Assembly (NCBI RefSeq): GCF_011090165.1
Contig: NZ_JAADJT010000010.1
Coordinates: 247,154-311,153, forward strand
Source of the DNA: Duganella aceris
Lineage (GTDB): Bacteria; Pseudomonadota; Gammaproteobacteria; Burkholderiales; Burkholderiaceae_D
Reading direction: 5' to 3'
DNA: 64,000 nt
The notes under the pieces are model-generated. The model ran no database searches. It saw only the letters and a list, made by a program, of their open reading frames with translations, and was not told the origin of the DNA. This document shows, one piece after another, positions 1 through 8,848 of the stretch (positions within the stretch are counted from its first letter, which is position 1; every line of letters begins with the position of its first letter). The position numbers and the translations under genes were made by a program.

Positions 1-29
1 TTCGTGTCGCTGATGTATATCGAATTCAT
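1..29 (-). CDS. 5' end of a gene coupled to the Xre/ImmA regulator, possibly a PIN-domain protein (partial)
   Basis: Only the first nine codons are inside the window. An ATG on the minus strand at 29-27 overlaps the TGA stop of the upstream regulator (26-28) in an ATGA arrangement, the usual sign of translational coupling. The visible residues are MNSIYISDT, followed by a codon starting AA (Asn or Lys). A short hydrophobic beta strand followed by D-T-N is how PIN-domain nucleases begin, with the Asp being the first metal ligand. Xre-ImmA proteins are often paired with toxins, so a PIN-type RNase toxin is a reasonable inference, but nine residues cannot prove it. Confidence 0.4.
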
Positions 30-1093
30 CCGCGTACCAGCGCTCCATAGACCTTCGCGTCAAGCGCACTGATAGGTAACTGCAAGTACTCAGCAGCTCT
101 GGATATGGTAAAGACTTCTTCCGCCAGGCCCCTGAAAACCAACGACTCAAATCGCATAGGACGTTCTGCCGCCAAAGCGCCTGGTTCGCTCTTCCGCCAT
201 CCATTCGCATTGATGGTCATCATGAGGGTTCTATATCCTCCCTCACTCAACAAGCCAAGATCTTTCATGCGGTACATCGCCACCTGCATTGAAACGCCAT
301 ACAACGCTTTTGCATTCAGCAGTTCCTGCGGATGCACTCTTGAACGCTGGACATCCCCGAACTCTGCGCGAACCCGCGCAGCGGGAAATAAGAAGGCCCC
401 TGCAAAGCGGTGGCAGCAGCGCTCTTTGGTCTTTTCATCCATAGACACTGGCAAATCCATTACCCAGTGGCCCAGTTCATGAGCGGCGGTAAAACGCATC
501 CTCTCCCCTGGACGAGTTGCATTCAACGATATAAGCACATGCTGCTCGTCATTGGTAGCTGCGCACGACCCGTCAAAATCATCGGACACGTTCAGTAGCA
601 CAACCTTAAATCCATTGTTCTCCAGAAGATCAGTAAGATTGGCTATCGCATCTCCGCCTACCTTCCAATCCTGCCTCAACCTTTCCGCAGCCCTTTCTGC
701 CTCCCCTACTGAAGTGACTTGAATAGATCGAGCGGCGGTGAGAACTACCTTAAGCGTAGCGGCGAAACAGTCCTCCAGGGAGATGTACCTCTCCAAGTGG
801 TCGCGCATCTGCTCGCGCACTTGGTCCTGACGATATTGGGGCATTTTTGCCAACTTACGAAACTCTAAAGGCGCGAGAGCGAACGACTCTTGCCGGAAGA
901 AGTATTCCGGCTTGACCTCAAGCGCCTTCGCCAGTTTCAAGATCCTCGCGGAGTTAGGAGCGCTCTGTCCGTTTTCAAACTTGCTCAGCGCTTGCTTACT
1001 AATGTCGCCCATCTTGGCGGCGACTTCTTCCAAACTGAGGCCCCGTGACACTCGTGCCCGGCGAATTCTCTCGTTAAGTTTTGCTTTTTCCAT
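26..1093 (-). CDS. Xre-family HTH regulator fused to ImmA/IrrE zinc metallopeptidase
   Basis: A 355-residue protein. Residues about 8-62 form an Xre-type helix-turn-helix (RGLSLEEVAAKMG, then KQALSKFENGQSAP). The C-terminal part is an ImmA/IrrE (COG2856) peptidase with a clear HELGH zinc site at residues 205-209. In this family the peptidase usually cleaves a repressor or antitoxin, or regulates through its own HTH. I chose the ATG at 1093; an upstream in-frame TTG at 1129 would place the start inside the inverted repeat that is probably the operator. The stop codon overlaps the start of the next gene. The combination suggests the regulatory half of a toxin-antitoxin or stress-response pair. 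Confidence 0.85.
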   Translation of the reverse strand: MEKAKLNERIRRARVSRGLSLEEVAAKMGDISKQALSKFENGQSAPNSARILKLAKALEVKPEYFFRQESFALAPLEFRKLAKMPQYRQDQVREQMRDHLERYISLEDCFAATLKVVLTAARSIQVTSVGEAERAAERLRQDWKVGGDAIANLTDLLENNGFKVVLLNVSDDFDGSCAATNDEQHVLISLNATRPGERMRFTAAHELGHWVMDLPVSMDEKTKERCCHRFAGAFLFPAARVRAEFGDVQRSRVHPQELLNAKALYGVSMQVAMYRMKDLGLLSEGGYRTLMMTINANGWRKSEPGALAAERPMRFESLVFRGLAEEVFTISRAAEYLQLPISALDAKVYGALVRG

Positions 1094-1094
1094 A

Positions 1095-1140
1095 GTTGAC
1101 AAACTACGCAAATTGCGCTTCTTTGTCAACCAAAGTCAAC
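1095..1140 (-). promoter_or_regulatory. Probable operator of the Xre/ImmA gene (inverted repeat)
   Basis: A perfect 9-bp inverted repeat, GTTGACAAA at 1095-1103 and TTTGTCAAC at 1122-1130, with an 18-bp spacer lies directly before the chosen ATG. A third half-site-like copy (AAAGTCAAC, 1132-1140) follows. Xre-type antitoxins usually repress their own operon from such sites, so autoregulation is a reasonable inference. Confidence 0.55.
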
Positions 1141-1316
1141 CATGCGCAGCATGCGAAGACGAGCCGAAGAAACACGTTCAAGTTGACGGGCCTGGCAGCA
1201 ATCAGCAAAGGAGGGAAAGGTGAGGCAATCTGGCAGGATCAGTCCGGCCAGCAAGACAACAAAGCCAAGGCGATTTTGTGGAGCAAGAAACGCCGGTAAA
1301 AAGCCGCCTTGCCCTA

Positions 1317-1390
1317 TGGAGCGGGTGAAGGGAATCGAACCCTCGTCGTAAGCTTGGGAAGCTTCTGCTCTACCATTGAGCTACACCCGC
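1317..1390 (-). tRNA. tRNA-Gly (anticodon UCC)
   Basis: The minus strand folds as a full cloverleaf. Acceptor arm GCGGGTG pairs with CACCCGC, U8-A9 and a GCTC D stem follow, the anticodon loop reads CTTCCCAAG with anticodon TCC, and the T loop is GTTCGATTC. The discriminator is T and the 3' CCA is encoded (1317-1319). Confidence 0.95.
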
Positions 1391-1439
1391 GTGCATCGCA
1401 TTTTACGCGGGTTTGTGCCCCGCTGACAATATTGTCTGA

Positions 1440-2918
1440 CTAGTGATCCCCTTCTGGGTCCGACCACAGCGCCATGTACGGGTCGGAGCGGTTCAGCAGG
1501 TCTTTGTCCATGTCCGCCAGCCGTCCCTTCGACGGCTGCAGCGCATGCTGGTTGAAGCCGCTGTAGCCGAGGCCCAGGCGGCCGCCCGCCACCGAGTAGC
1601 CGGCGAACTCCATGATCGTCGGCATCAGGTCGAAGTGCAGCAGCTGTGTACGGTTAGGCGCCGGCGCGTCGTTGGAGATGAAGCTGTTGAAAATGGTCCG
1701 CTCGCGCAGTTGCGACAATTTCGGCGTCAGCGGATTGCGCCGCGACAGGTGGTCGCCGAGGATGACGATGTTGGTGTCTTCCAGATAGCCGTTGGCTTTC
1801 GCATACTGCACGAAGTCGGCCACCTCCAGCGCGGTACAGGTCAACACGCCTTCGAAGCCGACATACCCGCGCCGCGCGCAAGCCTGCGACAAGTGGCCTT
1901 CCGGCTCGTGCGTATCCACCGTCAGCAAGGTCAGGTTGAATTTCTGCCGCGTCGCCGACAGCTGGCGCAACTTGGTTTTGGCGCGACTGAACAAATCCCC
2001 GTCGTACAGGCCCCAGCCGTTCATATCGCCGGCCTTGGCGCCGCTCTTGAGCCACTCTTCGCGGCCGTACACTTCGTGATAATGATGCTGGCCGAGGAAT
2101 TTGTCCTTGCCGGCGAAGCTGGTCGAGGCGCCGCCCATGAACACGTTGCGATAGCCGCGCGCCGCCAGCATGTCGGTCAGGCAGATGGCGTTCTTCAGGA
2201 AGGAGTTAAGCACCTGACCTTGGGTATTGCCGTCGAAGATGGTGACGCGCTTCAGCGGCACGCCGCACTGCGTCGCGACGATGGCGGCGATGGTCCAGCC
2301 GGTGCCGGGCACCTGTTCATAATCGGGAAACGTCGTTCCGTTCAAGCCGGTCAGCGGCGCCAGCAGATCTTGGCCGAAGGTGGCGCGCGCGCTGTAGCCC
2401 TGCTCCAGGCTTTCGACATAGATCAGCACCAGATTCTTGGGTTTTCGCGCTACCACAGAAATCGCTTCCGGTCGAATGTAGTTGGCGCCGAAATAATCCG
2501 GTCCGTAATCAGCGGTTACATATTTAAAGGCGGAGACATCACAGACCCAGAACATGGTCGCGCCAAACACCAGCAGTGGCGGGAACCAGCGATGCACGCG
2601 ATAAAACGCCGCGTGACAGCAGCGCGGCGCCCTGACGATGATCCGTCGTATCCGCGATTCCAGATACAACGCCAGCGCCATCAACAGTATCGGCGCCAGC
2701 ACGCACCAGCGGAGAAAACGCCGCGTCACGGCAGGGTCGACGCTATCCATCATCTCGACACCGAAATTGAGGTGGTAGGCGATCTGGTCGAGATCCGGCT
2801 GGCCGAACGACCGGTGTATCCAGTAGCTGAAACAAAGCAGGTAAATGGCCACCAGATAGAGGCTGCCGCGCAGCAGGCGAAGTCCAGACATTTTTTGGGT
2901 ATGGAGAGGTTTTTTCAT
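1440..2918 (-). CDS. OpgB-like membrane phosphoglycerol transferase (alkaline phosphatase superfamily)
   Basis: A 492-residue inner-membrane protein with three N-terminal membrane segments (about 13-35, 71-87, 111-128) and a periplasmic sulfatase-type domain. The stretch YVESLEQGYS followed by PGTGWTIAAIVATQCGVP closely follows E. coli OpgB/MdoB, and T209 in GTGWT is the expected catalytic nucleophile. TVDTHEP and LGDHLSR supply the metal-binding Asp and His residues. OpgB transfers phosphoglycerol to periplasmic glucans, but relatives add phosphoethanolamine or other head groups, so the exact donor and acceptor are uncertain. The ATG at 2918 has a GGAGA four bases upstream and gives a normal membrane start; a longer reading from 3026 is less likely. 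It is divergent from the chemoreceptor gene. Confidence 0.8.
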   Translation of the reverse strand: MKKPLHTQKMSGLRLLRGSLYLVAIYLLCFSYWIHRSFGQPDLDQIAYHLNFGVEMMDSVDPAVTRRFLRWCVLAPILLMALALYLESRIRRIIVRAPRCCHAAFYRVHRWFPPLLVFGATMFWVCDVSAFKYVTADYGPDYFGANYIRPEAISVVARKPKNLVLIYVESLEQGYSARATFGQDLLAPLTGLNGTTFPDYEQVPGTGWTIAAIVATQCGVPLKRVTIFDGNTQGQVLNSFLKNAICLTDMLAARGYRNVFMGGASTSFAGKDKFLGQHHYHEVYGREEWLKSGAKAGDMNGWGLYDGDLFSRAKTKLRQLSATRQKFNLTLLTVDTHEPEGHLSQACARRGYVGFEGVLTCTALEVADFVQYAKANGYLEDTNIVILGDHLSRRNPLTPKLSQLRERTIFNSFISNDAPAPNRTQLLHFDLMPTIMEFAGYSVAGGRLGLGYSGFNQHALQPSKGRLADMDKDLLNRSDPYMALWSDPEGDH

Positions 2919-3116
2919 TTCTCCATCTTCGCCACCGCTGGTGTCTGCAACGTTGCGGGATCCCTGAATTTTGTATCCTAGTGTGTTGCCGTCCTTACAC
3001 AGTTTTACTTTGCACGATTGTTGCATTCATGCAAAAACCATATCCTTGGGAAATTAGTTGATACTTAAATCTGTTACGATGCTGACATCTTCGTCAACGC
3101 CCAATCAGGATCGAAC

Positions 3117-4775
3117 ATGCGCAGCAGCAGCACCCCTCAAGCGGCCGGCCGCGAAACCGTCTTGGAAGACGGCAAGCCCATCGTCACCACCACCGACCTC
3201 AAGGGCCGCCTGACCTACGCCAATTCCACCTTCATCGAAGCCAGCGGCTACGCCGACCAGGAATTGAGCGGACGCGCGCAAACTTCGCTGTACCATCCCG
3301 ACATGCCGGCCGAAGTCGACGCTGACATGCTTCGCACCCTGCTGTCGGGCGAACCGTGGCGCGGCCTGGTCAAGTACAGCCGCAACGACGGCGGATTCTT
3401 CTGGTGTATCGCCAACGCCACGCCGGTGATCGAGCGCGGCCAGACCACCGGCTACATGTCGGTATGCACCAAGCCCAAGCGCGAACAAATCCAGCAAGCC
3501 GAACAACTCTATCGCACCATCAAGGGCGGCAATCCGGACGGCGTGCGCATCGTGCGCGGCGCCGAGGCCGCGCGCGGCTGGCGTCGCCTGAGCAACGCGC
3601 TGCGCGACGTCACGCTGGCGCAGCGCCTGACCGTGTGCTTCGGCGGCCTCGCCCTGCTGGCGCTGTCGATGGCCAGCCACGCGGTGCTGCCCTACTCCGA
3701 TACCGCGCTGCACGCGCAGGCGCTGTTGATGGTGCTGCTGGCCCTGTACGGCTGGCGCAATCTGCACCAGGCGGTGGTGGCGCCGATCCAGGCCAGCATC
3801 CAGGCCGCCCGCATCCTCGCCGGCGGCGACCTGACCACCCGCATGGCGGTCGATCGCCACGACGAACTGGGTCAGCTGCAAGCCTTCGTGCGCCAGTTGA
3901 ACCTGAACCTGGCGTCGATCCTGGTCGACATCCGCGGCAACTTCGCACTGAGCCGCAGCACCACCACCATGGTGCGCGCGGCCAACGTCGACCTGTCGGC
4001 GCGCACCGAGGCGCAGGCGTCCAACCTGGAACAAACCTCGGCGCACATCGGCCTGATCACCGGCACCGTCAGCCAGACCGCCGACAACGCCAACACCGCC
4101 AGCGGCGTCGCCAGCGAGGCGACCGCCCTGGCCGAACGCACCGGCGTGGCGGTGGCGCAGGTGGTGGCGGCGATGAACGACATCAGCAGCTCGTCGCGCC
4201 AGATCGTCGACATCATCAGCCTGATCGACGGCATCGCCTTCCAGACCAACATCCTGTCGCTCAACGCGGCGGTGGAGGCGGCGCGCGCCGGCGAGAGCGG
4301 ACGCGGCTTCGCCGTGGTCGCCAGCGAGGTGCGCAACCTGGCCCAGCGCAGCGCGGCCGCCGCCAAGGACATCAAGACCCTGATCGACGCGTCGGCCGGC
4401 AAGATCCAGGTCGGCGCCGGCATGGCCAGCGCGGCCGGACAGGATATGGATGCGGTGATCGAGGCGATCGGCCGGGTCGCCGTCATCATGGGTGAAATCA
4501 GCGACTCGACCCGCGAGCAAAGCAGCGGCGTCAACCAGGTCAAGGACGCGATCATGGAGCTGGACGAGGTGACCCGCCAGAACGCGCAGATGGTCGAGGA
4601 AGCATCGGCCGCGACCGGCGTGCTGGATTTGCAGGCGCAGGCGGTGAGCAAGGCGTTGGAAGTGTTCAAGCTGCCGCCGCAGACGGGTGCGAAGGACAAG
4701 GCCAGCGTGGCGGTGATGGCGCCGCGTCAGGCACGGCAGTCACGCGCCATGGCGCCGCTGGCGCGCAGGGCGTAA
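3117..4775 (+). CDS. PAS-domain methyl-accepting chemotaxis protein (Aer-like)
   Basis: A 552-residue chemoreceptor. An N-terminal cytoplasmic PAS domain (about 15-130) is followed by two close membrane spans (about 165-215), a HAMP-like segment, and a long MCP signalling coiled coil. The highly conserved hairpin tip is visible (EAARAGESGRGFAVVASEV, about residues 388-406), which contacts CheA and CheW. The layout, a PAS sensor with no periplasmic domain, resembles Aer redox/energy receptors, so sensing of redox or respiratory state is likely. No FAD ligand residues were checked. No che genes are nearby. Confidence 0.88.
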   Translation: MRSSSTPQAAGRETVLEDGKPIVTTTDLKGRLTYANSTFIEASGYADQELSGRAQTSLYHPDMPAEVDADMLRTLLSGEPWRGLVKYSRNDGGFFWCIANATPVIERGQTTGYMSVCTKPKREQIQQAEQLYRTIKGGNPDGVRIVRGAEAARGWRRLSNALRDVTLAQRLTVCFGGLALLALSMASHAVLPYSDTALHAQALLMVLLALYGWRNLHQAVVAPIQASIQAARILAGGDLTTRMAVDRHDELGQLQAFVRQLNLNLASILVDIRGNFALSRSTTTMVRAANVDLSARTEAQASNLEQTSAHIGLITGTVSQTADNANTASGVASEATALAERTGVAVAQVVAAMNDISSSSRQIVDIISLIDGIAFQTNILSLNAAVEAARAGESGRGFAVVASEVRNLAQRSAAAAKDIKTLIDASAGKIQVGAGMASAAGQDMDAVIEAIGRVAVIMGEISDSTREQSSGVNQVKDAIMELDEVTRQNAQMVEEASAATGVLDLQAQAVSKALEVFKLPPQTGAKDKASVAVMAPRQARQSRAMAPLARRA

Positions 4776-4795
4776 AACTAGGTTCGGGGGGGAGA

Positions 4796-4871
4796 TGGTG
4801 CGGCTGGCGGGGATCGAACCCACAACCCTTGGCTTCGGAGGCCAATACTCTATCCATTGAGCTACAGCCGC
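4796..4871 (-). tRNA. tRNA-Arg (anticodon CCG)
   Basis: The minus strand gives acceptor arm GCGGCTG paired with CAGCCGC, U8-A9, D stem GCTC, anticodon arm TTGGCCTCCGAAGCCAA with anticodon CCG, and T arm TGTGGGTTCGATCCCCG. The discriminator is A and CCA is encoded at 4796-4798. Confidence 0.95.
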
Positions 4872-5002
4872 ACGGTCGCAGGCATTATAAGCTCCCGCTC
4901 CGTCCTTAGAAAGGGTTTTCGCGCCATTTACAATCAAGCAATTCCCAAAGCACGGCATCTGATGCAGAATAACCGGGCTTTTTCACCCGCCAAGGATGCC
5001 CC

Positions 5003-6259
5003 ATGAAGCCAGTTATCGCGTTGAGCGTCGCGCTCGCGTTCGCCGTTCCAGCCGTCCAAGCCCAGGCCCAAGCCCCGGCCGATCCCATTTCCAAGCTGGT
5101 CGGCCAGCTCGATCTGGAAAAGTACAAGGCCACCATCAAGAGCCTGACCCGCTTCGGCGACCGCCGCCAGGGCACGGAACGCAACCGCCAGGCGCTCGAC
5201 TGGATCGAGGCGCAACTCAAATCCTACGGCTGCGGCAACACCGAACGGCTGCAATACCAGTTCACCCAGCCCGCGCCCGGCGATCCGGCGCCGAAGCGCG
5301 CGCCCGGCATCCCGAGCGGCGGCGCCGGCGGTCCGGCGGGCCAGGGCGGCAGCACGCTGTTCGGCAACCGCATCCCGACCGGCGTCAACACCGATCCGCT
5401 GCGCCAGCCCGACGAACGCCTGCGCGCTCTCAACGCCGAGCAAACCCCGGTCGGCACCTCGCTGCGCGAAAACGTCTACTGCACCAAGGTCGGCACCACG
5501 CATCCGGAGGAAATGTACATCGTCAGCGCCCACATGGACGGCATCGGCTTCGGCGAGGCCGCCAACGACGACGGCTCCGGCACCGCGCTGGTGATGGAGC
5601 TGGCGCGCATCTTCAGCATGCCGGGCGTGGAGACAGGCCGCTCGATCCGCTTCGTCCTGTGGAACAACGAGGAGACCGGCTTGAACGGCGCCGCCGCCTA
5701 CGTCAACCAGCGCAAGGATTTGCAGGGCGTCGAATCGCCCAAGGGCTCCGGCAAGTATCCGGAACCGAAGTGGCTGGGCATGATCCAGCACGACATGATG
5801 ATGTTCGACCACGGCATGCCGTTCCAGAAGATCGACGGCTACGGCAAGCCGGTGGTCGACGACAAGGGCCAGCCGGTGTTCGTGGCGCCGCCGGAGCAGC
5901 GCCTTGAGGCCGACGTCAACATCGAATACCAGTCGACGTCGAAACAGGCCGAGGGTGCGGCCAAGCTGGCGTGGGCCTTCCGCGCCGCCAACGACAAGTA
6001 TGCGACCAACTATCCGGCCGCCGTCGGCTTCCACATGACCAACACCGATTCGACGCCGTTCATGGACCTGGTGCCGTCGATTTCGCTGCGCGAGAACGAG
6101 CGCGGACAGCAGATCGGCGCCGGCTGGAATCCGAACTGGCACCAGCCGACCGACAACTACGCCAACTATTCCGACAAGGACTTCCTGCTGGGCCTGAACG
6201 CGGCCCAGACCACCCTGGCCGGCGTGGCGCAGCTGGCCGGCGTCAAGATCGTGAAGTAA
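5003..6259 (+). CDS. Secreted M28-family zinc peptidase
   Basis: A 418-residue protein with a Sec signal peptide (about residues 1-22, hydrophobic core then AQA). The M28 zinc ligands are recognisable: H177 and D179 in SAHMDG, D189/D190 in AANDDGSG, the E223-E224 pair in NNEETG, and a later His in FHMTNTDSTPF. M28 enzymes are usually di-zinc aminopeptidases acting in the periplasm or outside the cell; the substrate cannot be told. A Gly/Pro-rich insertion (about 91-118) lies between strands of the fold. The stop codon overlaps the next start by one base (TAATG), so the TPR protein is probably co-translated. Confidence 0.85.
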   Translation: MKPVIALSVALAFAVPAVQAQAQAPADPISKLVGQLDLEKYKATIKSLTRFGDRRQGTERNRQALDWIEAQLKSYGCGNTERLQYQFTQPAPGDPAPKRAPGIPSGGAGGPAGQGGSTLFGNRIPTGVNTDPLRQPDERLRALNAEQTPVGTSLRENVYCTKVGTTHPEEMYIVSAHMDGIGFGEAANDDGSGTALVMELARIFSMPGVETGRSIRFVLWNNEETGLNGAAAYVNQRKDLQGVESPKGSGKYPEPKWLGMIQHDMMMFDHGMPFQKIDGYGKPVVDDKGQPVFVAPPEQRLEADVNIEYQSTSKQAEGAAKLAWAFRAANDKYATNYPAAVGFHMTNTDSTPFMDLVPSISLRENERGQQIGAGWNPNWHQPTDNYANYSDKDFLLGLNAAQTTLAGVAQLAGVKIVK

Positions 6260-7842
6260 TGGCGTCACCGTCGCTCGGCGCGGAGCAGATCGCGGCCAAG
6301 CTGGCGCAGGCGGTCGCGCTGCACCAGCGCGGCGAACTGTCGCAAGCGGCCGTGCTGTACATGGAGATCGTCCGCGCCGATGCGGCGCACTTCGACGCGC
6401 TGCATCTGCTGGGCGTCTATGCGCTGCAAGTAGGCGACCTGCCGAGCGCGCACAACTTCGTCACGCGCGCGCTGGAGATCGACCCGCACCACGTCCAGGC
6501 GCATGTGCACCTGTCGGCGATCCTGCAGGAGCGCGGGCAGATCAAGGAGGCGCTGGCCGCCGTCGAACGTGCGCTGGAGCTCGATCCCGATTCGGTCCAG
6601 GCCCTGAGCAATTGCGCCGGGCTGCTGTCGGCGCGGCTCAAGCGCTCCGCGCAGGCGCTGCCCTTGCTGGAGCGCGCGCTGCTGCTGGACCCCGGCCACG
6701 CCGAGGCCTGGAACAACATGGGCTACGCGCTGATCGACCTGCGGCGCTACGACGAAGCGCTGCCCTGCCTGGCGCGCGCGCTGCAGCTCAAGCCTGTCCA
6801 CGCGCTGGCCCTGTACAACCAGGGCAACGCGCTGCAACTGCTGAACCGTACCGATGAAGCGATGCGCAGCTACGACGCCGCGCTGGCGCTGACGCCGCAG
6901 ATGGTCGACGCGCAGTTCGGCCAGGCCGCCTGCCGCCTGCTGGCCGGCGACCTGCAACGCGGCTTCGCGCAATACGAATGGCGCTGGCGCAAGCCCGGCT
7001 ACCAGGGCGTGCAGGAGGCGCTGGCGCAGCCCTTGTGGCTGGGCGAGACGCCGTTGCGCGGCAAGACCCTGCTGGTCCATCGCGAGCAGGGCCTGGGCGA
7101 CACGCTGCACATGTGCCGCTATGCGCGGCTGCTGGCGGCGCAGGGCGCGCGTGTGATCCTGCGCGTTCAAGCGCCGCTCAAGGCGCTGTTGTCCGGCGTG
7201 GCCGGCGTCCACCGCGTGATCGACGACACCGAAGCGTTGCCCGCCTTCGACCTGCACATCCCGCTGTTGAGTTTACCGCTGGCGCTGGGCACGCGGCTCG
7301 ACACCATCCCGGCCGAAGTCCCGTATCTGGCGGCGGACCCGGCGCGTTGCGCGGCGTGGCGGGAGAGACTCGGGCCGGGGTCGCGGCCGCGCGTCGGCCT
7401 GGCCTGGGCCGGCAATCCCAAACACGAGAACGACGCGGCGCGCTCGATTCCGCTGACGCGCTTCCAGCGCCTGCTGACGCCGGAGTTTGAATTCATCGCG
7501 CTGCAACGCGACCTGGGCGCGGTCGACGGCCTGCTGCTGCAACAGCTGCCGGCGCTGCGCGGATTTGCCGGCCAACAGACGGATTTCGCCGAGACGGCCG
7601 CGCTGGTGGCGCAGCTGGATCTGGTGATCTGCGTCGACACGGCGATCGCCCACCTGGCTGGCGCGATGGGCAAGCCGGTCTGGCTGCTGCTGCCGTTCGC
7701 GCCCGACTGGCGCTGGATGCTGGAGCGCGACGACAGCCCGTGGTATCCGTCGATGCGCCTGTTCCGCCAGCGCCGCGAAGGCGACTGGGACGAGGTGCTG
7801 GAGCGCGTCGCGGCGGCGCTGCCCGATTTCACCGGCGTGTAG
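6259..7842 (+). CDS. TPR-repeat protein with C-terminal glycosyltransferase-like domain
   Basis: A 527-residue protein. Residues about 10-240 hold consecutive 34-residue TPR repeats (pattern ALxxxPxHxxAxxNLG, for example LDPGHAEAWNNMGYAL). The second half (about 265-525) has the GT-B-type pattern found in heptosyltransferase/ADP-heptose-like proteins: HREQGLGDTLHMCRY near its start and the nucleotide-side stretch ICVDTAIAHLAGAMGKPVW near the end. Such TPR-GT proteins occur with surface glycosylation, but no target is known here. The start is the ATG sharing its A with the peptidase stop; longer open frames upstream run antisense-like through the peptidase and were discarded. It ends directly against the convergent LysR gene, with no bases between. 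Confidence 0.75.
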   Translation: MASPSLGAEQIAAKLAQAVALHQRGELSQAAVLYMEIVRADAAHFDALHLLGVYALQVGDLPSAHNFVTRALEIDPHHVQAHVHLSAILQERGQIKEALAAVERALELDPDSVQALSNCAGLLSARLKRSAQALPLLERALLLDPGHAEAWNNMGYALIDLRRYDEALPCLARALQLKPVHALALYNQGNALQLLNRTDEAMRSYDAALALTPQMVDAQFGQAACRLLAGDLQRGFAQYEWRWRKPGYQGVQEALAQPLWLGETPLRGKTLLVHREQGLGDTLHMCRYARLLAAQGARVILRVQAPLKALLSGVAGVHRVIDDTEALPAFDLHIPLLSLPLALGTRLDTIPAEVPYLAADPARCAAWRERLGPGSRPRVGLAWAGNPKHENDAARSIPLTRFQRLLTPEFEFIALQRDLGAVDGLLLQQLPALRGFAGQQTDFAETAALVAQLDLVICVDTAIAHLAGAMGKPVWLLLPFAPDWRWMLERDDSPWYPSMRLFRQRREGDWDEVLERVAAALPDFTGV

Positions 7843-8748
7843 TCACAGGTGCGGCGCCAGCGCCTCCAGCACGATGTCGTGCAGGCGCTGCGCCGGCGCG
7901 CTGGGTTCTTCGGCGCCACGATGCAGGCGCAGGCCGATCTCCGGCAGCGGCGGCAATCCGGGCGCGTCCAGCACCCGCAACGACGGCGGCAGCGCGAGCG
8001 CGGTGCGCACGGTCACGCCCAGCCCCGCCGCCACCGCCGCCCACACGCCGCCCAGGCTCGGGCTGGAAAACACGATGCGCCAGGCGATGCCGGCGCGGTC
8101 CAGCGCGGCGATGGCGGCGGCCCGCATCATGCACGGCGCGTCCATCATCACCAGCGCCTGCGGCTCGTCGGCGTGGCCGGCGGCCGGCGGCAGCGGCGGC
8201 AGGCCGTCCGCCGCGCCGATCCAGCGCAGCGGCAGGCGCGCCACCGCCCGCCCATGCTGCGCTTGGTGCGCTTGGGGCGCGGCGTCGAAGTATTCCCAGG
8301 CCAGCGCCAGGTCCAGCCGGCCGCCGGCCAGCTGCGCCATCAATTCCGCGTTGCGCACCACCTGCGCTTCGATGCGCAATCTGGGATGGTCGCGCGTGAA
8401 GCGGCCCAGCACCTCGGTCAGGATACGTTCGCCGAAATCCTCCTGCATCCCCAGCCGCACGCTGCCGGCCAGCTCGGCGCCGCGCACCGCCGTCGCCGCC
8501 TCGTCGTTCAGCTCCAGCAGGCGGCGCGCGTAACCCAGCAGCGCCTCGCCCGCCGACGTGGTCACCATGCCGCGCCCCTCCTTGCGCAGCACCGGCATGC
8601 CCAGCTGGTCCTCCAGCTTCTTCAGCTGCGCGCTGACGGCGGAGGTGGAGCGCCCCAGCCGGTCCGCCGCCTTGGCGAAGCTGCCCATGTCGACCCCGGT
8701 GACGAAGGTGCGCAGCACGTCGAGGTCAAAGGTCAGTCGCCGCATCAT
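7843..8748 (-). CDS. LysR-family transcriptional regulator
   Basis: A 301-residue protein with an N-terminal winged HTH (about 5-62: VTGVDMGSFAKAADRLGRS, TSAVSAQLKKLEDQLG) and a LysR substrate-binding domain (about 90-295). It is transcribed divergently from the tautomerase-DUF4865 pair, with 100 bp between start codons. LysR proteins usually activate the adjacent divergent operon in response to a small molecule, so control of those two genes is the likely role. The inducer is not predictable from sequence. Confidence 0.88.
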   Translation of the reverse strand: MMRRLTFDLDVLRTFVTGVDMGSFAKAADRLGRSTSAVSAQLKKLEDQLGMPVLRKEGRGMVTTSAGEALLGYARRLLELNDEAATAVRGAELAGSVRLGMQEDFGERILTEVLGRFTRDHPRLRIEAQVVRNAELMAQLAGGRLDLALAWEYFDAAPQAHQAQHGRAVARLPLRWIGAADGLPPLPPAAGHADEPQALVMMDAPCMMRAAAIAALDRAGIAWRIVFSSPSLGGVWAAVAAGLGVTVRTALALPPSLRVLDAPGLPPLPEIGLRLHRGAEEPSAPAQRLHDIVLEALAPHL

Positions 8749-8848
8749 CGTCCCGCTTTATCGAATGGTTCATCAAAATATTCCTGATTTTCAGAACCAA
8801 GATAGGCGCGTATCGTGGGCCTGTCAACCGAAAAAAAGGAAGCCCATC

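Noticed and set aside
1220..1351. Small GTG-started frame with a good ribosome site (AAAGGAGG)
   Set aside because: It runs antisense through the tRNA-Gly gene and its end encodes only tRNA complement; no sign of a real protein.
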